Positions 1-7,395 of a DNA stretch of 41,815 nt are shown here, one piece after another. This DNA comes from Thermoleophilia bacterium. GTDB lineage: Bacteria > Actinomycetota > Thermoleophilia > Miltoncostaeales > Miltoncostaeaceae. The translations under genes and the position numbers were made by a program. Positions within the stretch are counted from its first letter, which is position 1; every line of letters starts with the position of its first letter. The DNA lies in contig JAGQUM010000008.1 in assembly GCA_020438485.1 (NCBI GenBank), forward strand, positions 1 through 41,815, in the 5' to 3' direction. A model generated the notes under the pieces. The model was not told the DNA's origin. It did no database searches and worked only from the letters and a program-made list of their open reading frames with translations.

Positions 1-2
1 CG

Positions 3-1040
3 GCGGCGTCCCGCGCCGAGCTGGCCGCCGCCCTCGAGGCCGCCCGGTCGCGGGTGGCGGCGTCGGCCGCGGCCCTGGTGCAGGCCCCTCAGGCGGCTCC
101 CGTGCCGCAGCCGGCCCCGCAGCCGGCCCCGCAGTCGGCCCCGGCCGCTCAGGCCACCCCCGCCCCGGCGACGATCCCCGCGCCGGCGACGACCCCCGCC
201 CCTCCGGTTCTCACCGTCGTCCCCGATCCGGTGGACGCCGACGAGGCCGCCGCCCCGGAGGCAGACTTCTCCCACCCCGAGCTGGACGCTGTGCGCGACG
301 AACTGGCGGAGGCAGGCGTCGACCCCCGCTACCTTGACCCGTTCATCGAGGGGTTCCGCCGCAACGCCGTGCCGTTCCTGGCCGAGGACGCGGACGTCCG
401 CGAGGCCGTGCGCCAGGCATTGGCCGCGCGCCTGCCCGTGTCCCGCGACTGGAAGGGCCGCCCAAAGGGGCAGGCGCTGGCGTTCGTCGGGCAGTCAGGC
501 GTGGGCAAGAGCACCGTCGTTCGTAAGCTGGCATGGCGCCTCCACCAGGCGGGCCGCAGCGTGACCATCATCGCCGCGGGCGACGAGCCCGACGCGGCGG
601 TCGCGTCGCTGGCCGAGCGCCTCGGCATCCGGTACGAGCACGCCGCCGACGCGGAGTCCCTGGCGCAGGCGCGCACGGCCGCGTCCGACGCCGAGGCCGA
701 CATCGTGCTCATCGACACCCCCGGCCGATCCCACACGAACCTCGACGAGATGGAGGAACTGGGCCGCCTGCTGAGTCTGGCGCGCGTCGAGGAGGTGCAT
801 CTGGTGATGCCGGTGGCCGTGCCGCTGGCCGACCTGGGCGACCTGTCGCGCCGCTTCCGCATCGCCGGCGTCAACCGCATCACGCTCACGAAGCAGGACG
901 AGACCCGCCTGCTGGGCAACCTGGTCAACGTGCCGCTGCGCCTGTCGAAGCCGCTGGCGTTCCTGGCGGACGGCACGTCGGCGACGGCCCACCTGCGCCC
1001 CGTCGACCCCCACTTCGTTGCGGGCGTGCTGCTGCCGTGA
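3..1040 (+). CDS. flhF: FlhF-like flagellar SRP-type GTPase, 5'-truncated by the window edge
   Basis: FlhF is a GTPase of the SRP54/FtsY group that governs number and placement of flagella at the inner membrane. The frame is open from the first bases of the window, so the true start lies upstream; a GTG at 54 is in frame but is probably internal. The visible part has an Ala/Pro-rich linker followed by a helical N region and a G domain: P-loop GQSGVGKST, the switch motif DTPGR, and TKQD as the G4 base-recognition motif. Known FlhF proteins have the same low-complexity N-terminus before the NG domain. The next gene overlaps its stop by 4 bp (GTGA) and encodes a PilZ protein, which fits a motility operon. 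FtsY is less likely because of the linker and the neighbours. Confidence 0.85.
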   Translation, partial: AASRAELAAALEAARSRVAASAAALVQAPQAAPVPQPAPQPAPQSAPAAQATPAPATIPAPATTPAPPVLTVVPDPVDADEAAAPEADFSHPELDAVRDELAEAGVDPRYLDPFIEGFRRNAVPFLAEDADVREAVRQALAARLPVSRDWKGRPKGQALAFVGQSGVGKSTVVRKLAWRLHQAGRSVTIIAAGDEPDAAVASLAERLGIRYEHAADAESLAQARTAASDAEADIVLIDTPGRSHTNLDEMEELGRLLSLARVEEVHLVMPVAVPLADLGDLSRRFRIAGVNRITLTKQDETRLLGNLVNVPLRLSKPLAFLADGTSATAHLRPVDPHFVAGVLLP

Positions 1041-1693
1041 GCACGGCGCTCAAAGCCGACGCGCTCGGGCCCCTGCCCACGGTGGGGCAGTCCGTGTGGT
1101 TCGAGAACCTCCCCAGCGGACCCGCCGAGGTCTGCGTGGAGGAGCTCGTCCCGCCGGCACTGCGCACCGACTCTCCGCGCTTCGCGGGTGTGGAGGTGGC
1201 CGTCCGCCAGGGCTCCCAGCTGGAGATCTTCTTCAGTTCCGGGAACGTGCCGTGCAACGCGCGGGCGACGGTGATCCCCGCCCCCAAGGGCAGGGGAGGC
1301 GGGCCGTGGGTGCTGGTGCGCTCGGTGGAGCGCCTGCAGCGCCGGGCGGCGGTGCGTGTGCCCGCCATGCTGCGCGTGCGTGTGTCGGGCGGCGATCCCG
1401 CCTTCGAGGCCGACGTCGTGTCGGAGGACGTCTCGTCGACCGGCATCCTGGTGCGCTCGGCAACCGCGCTGCCGCACGTGGATGGGCCGCTGCTCGTGAC
1501 CCTGCCGGTCGGCGCGACGGGCGTGACGCTGGCCGCCCGCGTGGTGCGCGTGACGCGCGCCGACGCCGGGGACAGGGCCTGGAAGACCGCGCTGGCGTTC
1601 ATGGGGACCAGTCGCGACGAGGAGGACGCGCTCGTGCGTTTCGTGTTCGAGCGGCAGCGTGAGTTGCGGCGACGAGAGGCGGGGCTCAGCTGA
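1037..1693 (+). CDS. YcgR-like PilZ domain protein (c-di-GMP receptor)
   Basis: Likely a cyclic-di-GMP-responsive brake or regulator of flagellar rotation. The N-terminal half, about residues 10-95, resembles the YcgR/FlgZ N-terminal beta domain. The C-terminal half is PilZ: an Arg-rich segment RLQRRAAVRVP near residue 97 supplies the RxxxR switch, and EDVSSTGI near 134 is the [D/N]xSxxG motif. Both c-di-GMP contact motifs are therefore present. The GTG start at 1037 overlaps the flhF stop (GTGA), implying translational coupling. Length, 218 residues, is normal for the family. Motility role is inferred from the domain order and from flhF. Confidence 0.85.
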   Translation: MSTALKADALGPLPTVGQSVWFENLPSGPAEVCVEELVPPALRTDSPRFAGVEVAVRQGSQLEIFFSSGNVPCNARATVIPAPKGRGGGPWVLVRSVERLQRRAAVRVPAMLRVRVSGGDPAFEADVVSEDVSSTGILVRSATALPHVDGPLLVTLPVGATGVTLAARVVRVTRADAGDRAWKTALAFMGTSRDEEDALVRFVFERQRELRRREAGLS

Positions 1694-2049
1694 TGGCCAA
1701 GGAGAAGAAGAACGCGGAGGAGACGGCGCCGCCCGGCGTCATCGACCTGTGGACCCAGCGCGCGAAGGGCATCGGCCTGCTCGCGGGCTTCGCGGTGGCG
1801 TTCCTCGTGTCGTACCGGGCGGGTCTGCCGTGGGCCGACGCCACCATCCGCGGGGTCATCGGCGGGCTTGTGATGTCGGTCGTCGCGTGGTGGTGCTCGC
1901 TGATGGTGATCCAGGGGCTCATCCGCACCGCGATGGTCAACGCGCGCCTGGAGCGCGACAGGGCCGCCGCCGAGGCCGCCGCCGCCGCGGAGTCGGTTGC
2001 CGCCGCGGGCACGGTGTCCCCGGCCGACGACCTCGGGCTCCCGCGGTGA
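1693..2049 (+). CDS. Small two-helix membrane protein of the motility operon
   Basis: 118 residues, no family recognised. After a charged Lys/Glu-rich N-terminus there are two predicted membrane segments, roughly residues 32-52 and 58-82. A charged, Ala-rich helical tail follows, with ARLERDR and an alanine run, and could be a short coiled coil. The ATG at 1693 shares one base with the preceding stop (TGATG), so it is translationally coupled to the PilZ gene. Position suggests a membrane component linked to the flagellum or to PilZ signalling, but this is inferred from context only. Confidence 0.75.
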   Translation: MAKEKKNAEETAPPGVIDLWTQRAKGIGLLAGFAVAFLVSYRAGLPWADATIRGVIGGLVMSVVAWWCSLMVIQGLIRTAMVNARLERDRAAAEAAAAAESVAAAGTVSPADDLGLPR

Positions 2050-2083
2050 ACCCCGTAACGAACACCCGAGGAGCTGAACGGGC

Positions 2084-2308
2084 ATGAACGTCTCATCCTT
2101 CGGGGTCTCCGGCCCCCGCTGGTCACCCGCACCCGACCGGTTCGCGACCCCCGCGGCGGCGTCCCGCTTCGTGCGTGACGACGACCCGCAGGGCGCCCCC
2201 CCGCCCGACGCTCCGGCCCCCGCGGGCACGCGCACCGCGTCCCGCCACACGGCGGGTACCAGCGACCCGACCGGCGTGGCCGGCAGCCGTCTGGACGCGT
2301 TCGCCTGA
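2084..2308 (+). CDS. Small hypothetical protein, Pro/Ala-rich
   Basis: 74 residues, not recognised. Low complexity, rich in Pro, Ala, Arg and Asp, with no signal peptide or membrane segment, so probably unstructured. Support for it being real is a purine-rich ribosome site (GAGGAG) about 12 nt before the ATG, and a TGATG junction where its stop shares a base with the next start. The 34-bp gap before it is the largest in this operon before 2847. Its function is unknown; an adaptor or disordered linker role would be a guess. Confidence 0.55.
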   Translation: MNVSSFGVSGPRWSPAPDRFATPAAASRFVRDDDPQGAPPPDAPAPAGTRTASRHTAGTSDPTGVAGSRLDAFA

Positions 2309-2847
2309 TGGCCGACCTGCCCAAGCCCGGGTACCTCGTCGTCGAGATCCGCGAGGAGGGGGCCTGCGTCGGCGGCCTGATGGTGACCGACGAGAACGGC
2401 CTGCCCCTGGACTTCCGCTTCACCGACCCCATCACGCCCACCCGCCTGCAGAGGGCCCTGTACGGCGGGGCGCTCGAGCGCTATCTGCGCGCCGACGTGG
2501 TCGCCGGGACCCTTCTCTCGAGCATCGAGGCGAAGCCCACCGTCATCTTCGTTGACGAGGACGACCTGTTGCGCCTGCCGGACGCGCCGTGCCCGGTGGC
2601 GTCCGTGGACACCACCCAGCTCCCGCCCATCGGCCCCGTCGGGACGTCCAAGGGCGAGCGCGGCACCCACGCGCTGCTGCAGATCAACGACCACGGCGCC
2701 CCCGTGCGCGTGAAGGTGGCCGACGAGGCGTCGATCGGCCCGGTCAGCGACGCGCTGGTCGCCCTGGGCGGCTTCATGGACGTGAGCGAGCCCGCCGACC
2801 GCGTGCGCGACGCGCTCAACCTCATCGCGAGCGGCGAGCTGAGCTGA
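2308..2847 (+). CDS. Conserved-looking hypothetical protein downstream of flhF-pilZ
   Basis: 179 residues, not assigned to a family. It is soluble, without signal peptide or membrane helix, with alternating beta/alpha character: GYLVVEIREEG near residue 8, GGLMVTDENGLPLDFRFTD near 22, and the acidic strand TVIFVDEDDLL near 78. The last third is helical (SEPADRVRDALNLIASGEL). The start ATG shares a base with the upstream stop, so the gene is coupled to its neighbours. The ordered composition and normal codon pattern argue that it is a real structured protein. Function unknown. Confidence 0.75.
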   Translation: MADLPKPGYLVVEIREEGACVGGLMVTDENGLPLDFRFTDPITPTRLQRALYGGALERYLRADVVAGTLLSSIEAKPTVIFVDEDDLLRLPDAPCPVASVDTTQLPPIGPVGTSKGERGTHALLQINDHGAPVRVKVADEASIGPVSDALVALGGFMDVSEPADRVRDALNLIASGELS

Positions 2848-3683
2848 CCGGGCGGCGACCAGGGGCATCGCGGCACGCGGTCGCCGACGAGGTCCGCCGC
2901 GTCGTCGCGCGGCTGGGCGGCCGCCCGCCCACGCACCGTGTGGACGGTCCCCTGGCCCGCGCCGCGTCGCTGACAGACGCGGGGCGCGGCACGTCGCGGG
3001 CGCTCGCGGTCGCCATCGACGCGGAGGCCATGCACAGCCCCCCGCCCGGCACCGGGGTGCTCACCGCCGCGGCATCCGACGTGGAGGCCCGCATCTCGGA
3101 GACGCACCTGCCGCTCGAGACGACCGCCCGCCTGGCCATGCCGCCGCCCGCTCGCATCGGGTCGGCGGCCGCGGCGCTGCCCGCCGCCGGGCCCGCGGGC
3201 GCCGTCCCCCTGGGCCTGGGCACGCCCGCCTCGTTCACGGCGGAACTGCACGTGGCGCTCCCGGGCCTGCACTCCGAGGCCCGGCCCCTGACGGCGCACC
3301 GGCGCCGCGTCGGGCCCCTGCCCGGCCGTGCCTCCCCGCGCCGCTACCGCGCGCTGCCGCGCGTCCTCTTCCTGGCCCGCCGACGCCGTATCCGCGCGGC
3401 GGGCGTCGAGCGCGGCCGCCTGGCGGGCGCGTGGGCCACGCTGCTGCGCGAGCACGCGTACCCCCAGGACGACGTCACGTTCGTCGGCCTCTACGGCCCC
3501 CTGCCGCTGGGCGCGGTGGTCGGCGCCCGCCTCGAGCGCGACGGCACGACGCTGGTGGAACTCCGGCGGGTCGCCATCCCGGGACCGCGAGGGGACGTGG
3601 TGATGGCGCTGTATCGCCCCACCGGGACCGTCTTGCGCACCGCGTACCCACGGGGTGCCGAGCGCCGCGGGCGCCTGCGCTAA
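2844..3683 (+). CDS. Hypothetical Arg-rich protein, last gene of the motility operon; start uncertain
   Basis: Not recognised. The frame is convincing from about 2844 to the TAA at 3681-3683. No ATG, GTG or TTG lies near the upstream stop. Choices are a CTG at 2844, which would overlap the upstream TGA as CTGA, or a GTG at 2940, which would leave 92 bp uncovered. The extra N-terminal segment (ADEVRRVVARLGG) looks like a plausible helix, so I favour the longer form, 279 residues. The middle is Ala/Pro-rich. The C-terminal 90 residues look folded, with the strands DVTFVGLYGPLPLG and TLVELRRVAIPGP. No signal peptide. Function unknown. Confidence 0.55.
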   Translation: MTGRRPGASRHAVADEVRRVVARLGGRPPTHRVDGPLARAASLTDAGRGTSRALAVAIDAEAMHSPPPGTGVLTAAASDVEARISETHLPLETTARLAMPPPARIGSAAAALPAAGPAGAVPLGLGTPASFTAELHVALPGLHSEARPLTAHRRRVGPLPGRASPRRYRALPRVLFLARRRRIRAAGVERGRLAGAWATLLREHAYPQDDVTFVGLYGPLPLGAVVGARLERDGTTLVELRRVAIPGPRGDVVMALYRPTGTVLRTAYPRGAERRGRLR

Positions 3684-3686
3684 CCT
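3681..3686 (+). promoter_or_regulatory. Candidate -10 box (TAACCT) for the L,D-transpeptidase gene
   Basis: TAACCT fits the TANNNT pattern seen before many genes here. It begins inside the stop codon of the upstream gene and would give a leader of about 50 nt carrying the purine-rich ribosome site GGAAGGGGC before the GTG at 3742. No clear -35. Confidence 0.4.
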
Positions 3687-3741
3687 GCCCCGGTCATCCG
3701 AGGGGCCGTCCGCGCGGTCCCTCCCACCCGGAAGGGGCGCT

Positions 3742-4740
3742 GTGAACGTCAAGTCGACGGTGAGGGTTGGCGCGGCGGTGGCCGCGGCGTTCGCGGGAAC
3801 GGCGGCGGCCCAGACCACGCCGATGGCGCCCGCGACTCCCCCCGCGACGCCCCTGCCCAAGGGGATCATCGCCCCCGGGGTGACCATCGCCGGCGTCCCG
3901 GTCCAGGGGCTGACGGCCGCGCAGGCCCGGGCTCAGGTGGCCGCCGCGTTCGCGCCGCGCCTGGCCGACATGGTCGTCGTGGCGCGGGGCGCCCGGTACC
4001 GCCTGTCGCCGCGCACGTCGGGCTACACCGCCCTGATCGACAGGGCCGTGAAGGCCGCGCTCAACGTCGGCCGCTCACAGCCGTCCGGGCCGGTCGACAT
4101 CCCCGTGACCCAGCGGGTCAACGCGTCCCGGCTCGCCCAGGTGGTGCGATACAAGACCAAGGCCCGCAACGTGCCGGCCCGCGACGCCGTCACGACCGTC
4201 CGCGGCACCCGCCTGGTGACGAAGGGGTCCCGCAACGGCGTCGAGATCGACGTCCCCCGCAGCGTGACCCTGCTGACCAACCGCATGCTGCGCCGCACAA
4301 CGAGCACGGTGAGGCTGCCGACGCGGCGCGTGCGGCCCGCCGTCACGGTTCCGCCGACCGCGATCCTGGTGAACCGCTCCGCGTTCGTCCTCACGGTCGT
4401 TCACAACGGCCGCAGGCGCACGTTCCCGATCGCCGTCGGGCAGCCCGCGTACCCCACCCCATACGGCAACTTCCACGTCACCGACATGCAGCGCAACCCC
4501 ACGTGGTACCCGCCGGACTCGCGCTGGGCGGAGGGGCTCGGGCCGGTCGCCCCGGGCGCCGGTAACCCGCTGGGCACGCGCTGGATGGGCACGTCGTCGC
4601 CGGGCATCGGCATGCACGGTACCCCGTCGCCCGGCACCATCGGCAGCCGCGCCTCGCACGGGTGCATCCGCATGTACATCCGCGACGCCGAGGCCCTCTA
4701 CAGGCTGATCTCCGTGGGGACACCGGTCTACATCAGGTAG
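3742..4740 (+). CDS. Exported L,D-transpeptidase (YkuD) with an N-terminal VanW/YoaR-like domain
   Basis: Makes 3-3 peptidoglycan cross-links or attaches proteins to peptidoglycan, outside the cytoplasmic membrane. The GTG start follows a GGAAGGGGC ribosome site and gives a signal peptide with a cleavage-type TAAAQ near residue 28. Residues about 50-115 (GVTIAGVPVQGLTAAQAR onward) resemble the PG_binding_4 repeat found in YoaR/VanW proteins. The C-terminal 120 residues are YkuD: the MHGT motif and SHGCIRM, with catalytic Cys308. Total length 332 residues. An upstream in-frame start at 3655 would precede the -10 box and spoil the signal peptide, so it was not used. Confidence 0.9.
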   Translation: MNVKSTVRVGAAVAAAFAGTAAAQTTPMAPATPPATPLPKGIIAPGVTIAGVPVQGLTAAQARAQVAAAFAPRLADMVVVARGARYRLSPRTSGYTALIDRAVKAALNVGRSQPSGPVDIPVTQRVNASRLAQVVRYKTKARNVPARDAVTTVRGTRLVTKGSRNGVEIDVPRSVTLLTNRMLRRTTSTVRLPTRRVRPAVTVPPTAILVNRSAFVLTVVHNGRRRTFPIAVGQPAYPTPYGNFHVTDMQRNPTWYPPDSRWAEGLGPVAPGAGNPLGTRWMGTSSPGIGMHGTPSPGTIGSRASHGCIRMYIRDAEALYRLISVGTPVYIR

Positions 4741-5030
4741 CCCGCGAACCCCGGGACGCCGGCGGGGCGAGCGCGGGGCATTGCCGGCGATCCGACGTCG
4801 CCTCCTGCCGCCACACCCGTGGTCGGCGAACCGGGCTGGTCCTGGCTGGAGTGCCATGGCCGCTGCGCCCGCGCTCGCGATCACCCAATGGGGCCGGGGA
4901 TCCGCGAGCCCGAATCCCGGCGACGTGCCAGGAGGGGAGGCGTTCGCGGAGTGTGCCACGACCCGACGAATACCCCCCGGGGTCGGGCCGGGCCGGGTCA
5001 ACGGCGGCCTCCGGGGACGCCCGCGCGTCG
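4741..5030. other. Intergenic region between convergent genes
   Basis: About 290 bp between the stop of the transpeptidase gene and the stop of the TfoX-C gene on the other strand. Its frames lack convincing starts or domains. It has GC-rich dyads but no hairpin followed by a T run. No RNA gene recognised. Confidence 0.5.
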
Positions 5031-5288
5031 CTACGCCCCCACCGAACGCCGCAGCTCCACACGGCGGTCGGGGGGGACGTCCATCCAGTCCTCGTCCATG
5101 AGGGCCCCCTCGAGGGCCCACAGCAGCATCAGCGTCACGTCCCACGGGCGCCAGGCCTTGACGCGCCGGTACGCCTCGGCCGCCCCGATCCTGCGCAGGT
5201 CGCCCGGTGTGTCGATGCCCACCTCGTGCAGCCACCCGGCCGTGATCGGGCCGATGTTGCGCAGGTCCTCGGTGCGCTCGGCGGTCAC
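5031..5288 (-). CDS. TfoX C-terminal domain protein (helix-hairpin-helix type)
   Basis: 85 residues, matching a stand-alone TfoX_C domain: LRNIGPITAGWLHEVGI at residues 9-25, then DLRRIGAAEAYRRVKA, ending in WALEGALMDEDWMDVPPDRR. In TfoX/Sxy this region follows the competence-activator domain; stand-alone forms are common and their role is not well defined. The fold resembles DNA-binding helix-hairpin-helix modules. The start overlaps the hflX stop by 4 bp, so both are probably co-transcribed from the hflX promoter. The TfoX N-terminal domain is absent here, so a competence role should not be assumed. Confidence 0.85.
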   Translation of the reverse strand: MTAERTEDLRNIGPITAGWLHEVGIDTPGDLRRIGAAEAYRRVKAWRPWDVTLMLLWALEGALMDEDWMDVPPDRRVELRRSVGA

Positions 5289-6637
5289 GCCCCGGCCCCC
5301 CGCACACCCGCCCGCAGTCGCGCGGCTGCCGGCGCGGGCATGAGCGCCGTCACGCGCACCCCCTCACGGGTCTCGGTGTGCCGCACGTCGCGGCCCTGGG
5401 AGTAGATGGCCGAAAGCGTCGCGCCGTCCTGCCACGGCACAATGACGTCGATGTGGGTCATCGCTGCCCTGGCAACGTCGGCCAGCCGTTCCCGCAGCGC
5501 GTCGAGTCCCTCGCCGGTGATCGCCGACACGCGCAGAGCGTCGGGGTGACGCCCCGCCAGCTCGCGTCGGGTGTCCGCGTCGACCGCGTCGATCTTGTTG
5601 AGCACGAAGAGGCGGGGCACCTCGCCGGCCCCGATCTCCTCCAGCACGTCGTCAACCGTCGACGCCTGCTCCAGGCGGCGCGTCTCCGGCTCGGACGCAT
5701 CGGCCACGTGCAGGATGAGATCGGCCTCGCGCGCCTCGTCCAGCGTCGACCGGAACGCGTCCACCAGCTGGTGGGGGAGGCCCGAGATGAACCCGACGGT
5801 GTCCGACAGCAGCAGGCGGAACCCCTGGAACTCGATGGCCCGCGTGGTGGCGTCGAGTGTCTCGAACAGCGCGTCGTTCACGCTCACGCCCGCGCCGGAC
5901 AGGGCGTTCATCAGGCTGGACTTGCCGGCGTTGGTGTAGCCCGCCAGCGCGACCCGCGGCACGCCCGACTCCCCGCGCCCCTGGCGCATCACCCCGCGCG
6001 AGCGCGCCACGTCGCGCAGGCGGCGCCGCAGTACGCCCATGCGGTTGCGCACCAGGCGCCGGTCGCTCTCCAGCTGCGACTCGCCCGGGCCGCGTGTGCC
6101 CACGCCGCCGCCCAGGCGCTCCAGATGCTGCCACAGCCCCTCCTGGCGAGAGTACGAGTACTCCAGCTGCGCCAGCTCCACCTGCAGCTTTCCCTCGGCC
6201 GTCGTGGCGTGCAGCGCGAAGATGTCGAGGATCACCGCGGTGCGGTCCACCACCCGGGTCTTCAGCCGGTCTTCGAGTTGGCGCTGCTGCCCGGGCGACA
6301 ACTCGTGGTCCACCGCGACCACGTCGGGTCTCAGCGCCTCGACGCGTCCGCGCAGCTCGTCCAGCTTGCCCTTGCCCAGGAACGTCCGCGGATCCGGCGC
6401 GTCGCGCTGCTGCACCATGGTCTCGACCACGTCGACGCGCGCCGTCCGCAGCAGTTCCACCATCTCGGCCAGAGACGCGGCGGCTTCGGCCGCCCTGGGG
6501 TAGGAGCCGACCACGACGGCGGTCTCGGGTCCCTCGCGCGGGCCCTCGTCCGGGCGGTCGTCGCCCGCGGCGCGGCCGCGGTACGTGCGCTGCAGTTCAC
6601 GGTCCTTGCCGTGGTCCAGAAAGCGGTCCTTGCCCAT
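5285..6637 (-). CDS. hflX: GTPase HflX
   Basis: HflX is a ribosome-associated GTPase that binds the 50S subunit and splits stalled or stressed ribosomes. The N-terminal HflX domain covers about residues 40-170 (FLGKGKLDEL, VDHELSPGQQRQLEDRL), then a helical linker with GGGVGTRGPGESQLESDRR, then the G domain: G1 GYTNAGKS at 233-240, G3 DTVGF at 279-283 and G4 NKID. Length 450 residues is typical. The ATG at 6637 is chosen because a TATCCT box ends 8 nt before it, as for other leaderless genes here; a TTG at 6646 would overlap that box. The downstream TfoX-C gene overlaps its stop. Confidence 0.95.
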   Translation of the reverse strand: MGKDRFLDHGKDRELQRTYRGRAAGDDRPDEGPREGPETAVVVGSYPRAAEAAASLAEMVELLRTARVDVVETMVQQRDAPDPRTFLGKGKLDELRGRVEALRPDVVAVDHELSPGQQRQLEDRLKTRVVDRTAVILDIFALHATTAEGKLQVELAQLEYSYSRQEGLWQHLERLGGGVGTRGPGESQLESDRRLVRNRMGVLRRRLRDVARSRGVMRQGRGESGVPRVALAGYTNAGKSSLMNALSGAGVSVNDALFETLDATTRAIEFQGFRLLLSDTVGFISGLPHQLVDAFRSTLDEAREADLILHVADASEPETRRLEQASTVDDVLEEIGAGEVPRLFVLNKIDAVDADTRRELAGRHPDALRVSAITGEGLDALRERLADVARAAMTHIDVIVPWQDGATLSAIYSQGRDVRHTETREGVRVTALMPAPAAARLRAGVRGAGA

Positions 6638-6645
6638 CGGCGCCA

Positions 6646-6651
6646 AGGATA
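6646..6651 (-). promoter_or_regulatory. -10 box (TATCCT) of leaderless hflX
   Basis: On the minus strand TATCCT is followed by 8 nt and then the hflX ATG. Transcription would begin at or within a couple of bases of the start codon. There is no Shine-Dalgarno sequence. Confidence 0.55.
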
Positions 6652-6669
6652 CCGCGCCCGCGGCGCGCC

Positions 6670-7254
6670 TCAGCCACCGCCCTTCGCGTCCTGCACCTCC
6701 ACCATGCGCTTCAGCGTCACGGCGACCGCGTCGTCGGGCACGGCGCCCGTGCCGCGGACCACCAGCGTGTTGGGGCCCACCGAGCGCACCAGTATCCGCT
6801 CACGGTCGCCCTCGCCCTGGCGGGCGCCCTGGCTGCCCGGCAGGTCGCGCGGGGTCCACGCGGTGCGCCCGTCCTTGCCCAGACGGGTCTGCACCAACTG
6901 CAGCCCGAAGTTGTCCGCGGTCAGGTGGCTGGGCCAGACCACGATCACCGCCGATAGCTCGCCGCCGCCGGGGTGCGTGAACGTGCGGATGCCGGACCTG
7001 CCGAGCCCCGCCCCGCGGGCCCGCGACGAGACCGCCTCGGGGACGGCGTCGGGCAGCGTGGCCGCCAGCACCTGCTCTGCCGTGGCCTCGTGCTCGGCGA
7101 CGCCGTTGCGCAGGCCGGACGGCACCGGCAGCGTGTGCAGAACGGCGACGGGGTCCGCGGCGGGCCCCTTCGACTCGTTGGGCCCGGCGGGCCCGCACCC
7201 GGCGGCCGCGGCGAGGGCGGCGACGGCGAGGAACGGGGCGAGGCGGCGGTGCAC
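6670..7254 (-). CDS. Putative lipoprotein of unknown function
   Basis: 194 residues. The GTG start gives a lipoprotein signal: basic HRR, hydrophobic APFLAVAALAAAA, then Gly-Cys with Cys near residue 19. The mature part has no family I recognise. Features include a strand-rich centre (GELSAVIVVWPSHLTAD) and a closing helix (AVAVTLKRMVEVQDA). A TAGGGT box ends 7 nt before the GTG, supporting both this start and leaderless transcription. The gene is divergent from htpX and lies upstream of hflX on the same strand, with a separate hflX promoter between them. A longer in-frame start at 7359 would lie beyond the promoter and is rejected. Confidence 0.75.
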   Translation of the reverse strand: MHRRLAPFLAVAALAAAAGCGPAGPNESKGPAADPVAVLHTLPVPSGLRNGVAEHEATAEQVLAATLPDAVPEAVSSRARGAGLGRSGIRTFTHPGGGELSAVIVVWPSHLTADNFGLQLVQTRLGKDGRTAWTPRDLPGSQGARQGEGDRERILVRSVGPNTLVVRGTGAVPDDAVAVTLKRMVEVQDAKGGG

Positions 7255-7261
7255 GGGGGCG

Positions 7262-7267
7262 ACCCTA
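7262..7267 (-). promoter_or_regulatory. -10 box (TAGGGT) of the leaderless lipoprotein gene
   Basis: On the minus strand TAGGGT is followed by 7 nt and the GTG start at 7254, the same geometry as hflX, pdxH and upp. Confidence 0.5.
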
Positions 7268-7300
7268 CCGGACCCGCGTTTACCAACCCTCAAAGTGCGG

Positions 7301-7330
7301 TTGACCCGGGCCGCACGGACCCCGTCTATT
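7301..7330 (+). promoter_or_regulatory. Candidate htpX promoter (TTGACC - 18 nt - TCTATT)
   Basis: TTGACC at 7301-7306 and TCTATT at 7325-7330 give a sigma-70-like pair with 18-nt spacing. An alternative -10, TATTGT at 7327, would have 20-nt spacing. The leader of about 60 nt carries AGGGAGAA before the htpX ATG. The divergent lipoprotein promoter lies 34 bp away. Confidence 0.5.
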
Positions 7331-7395
7331 GTCCGGCGCACGTTCACGGAGGCGCTCACGGGGGGCGCCGGTGGACGTCCACCCAGGGAGAACGG

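Noticed and set aside
6638-6646. TTG at 6646 as the hflX start
   Set aside because: It overlaps the TATCCT -10 box; the ATG at 6637 fits the leaderless spacing.
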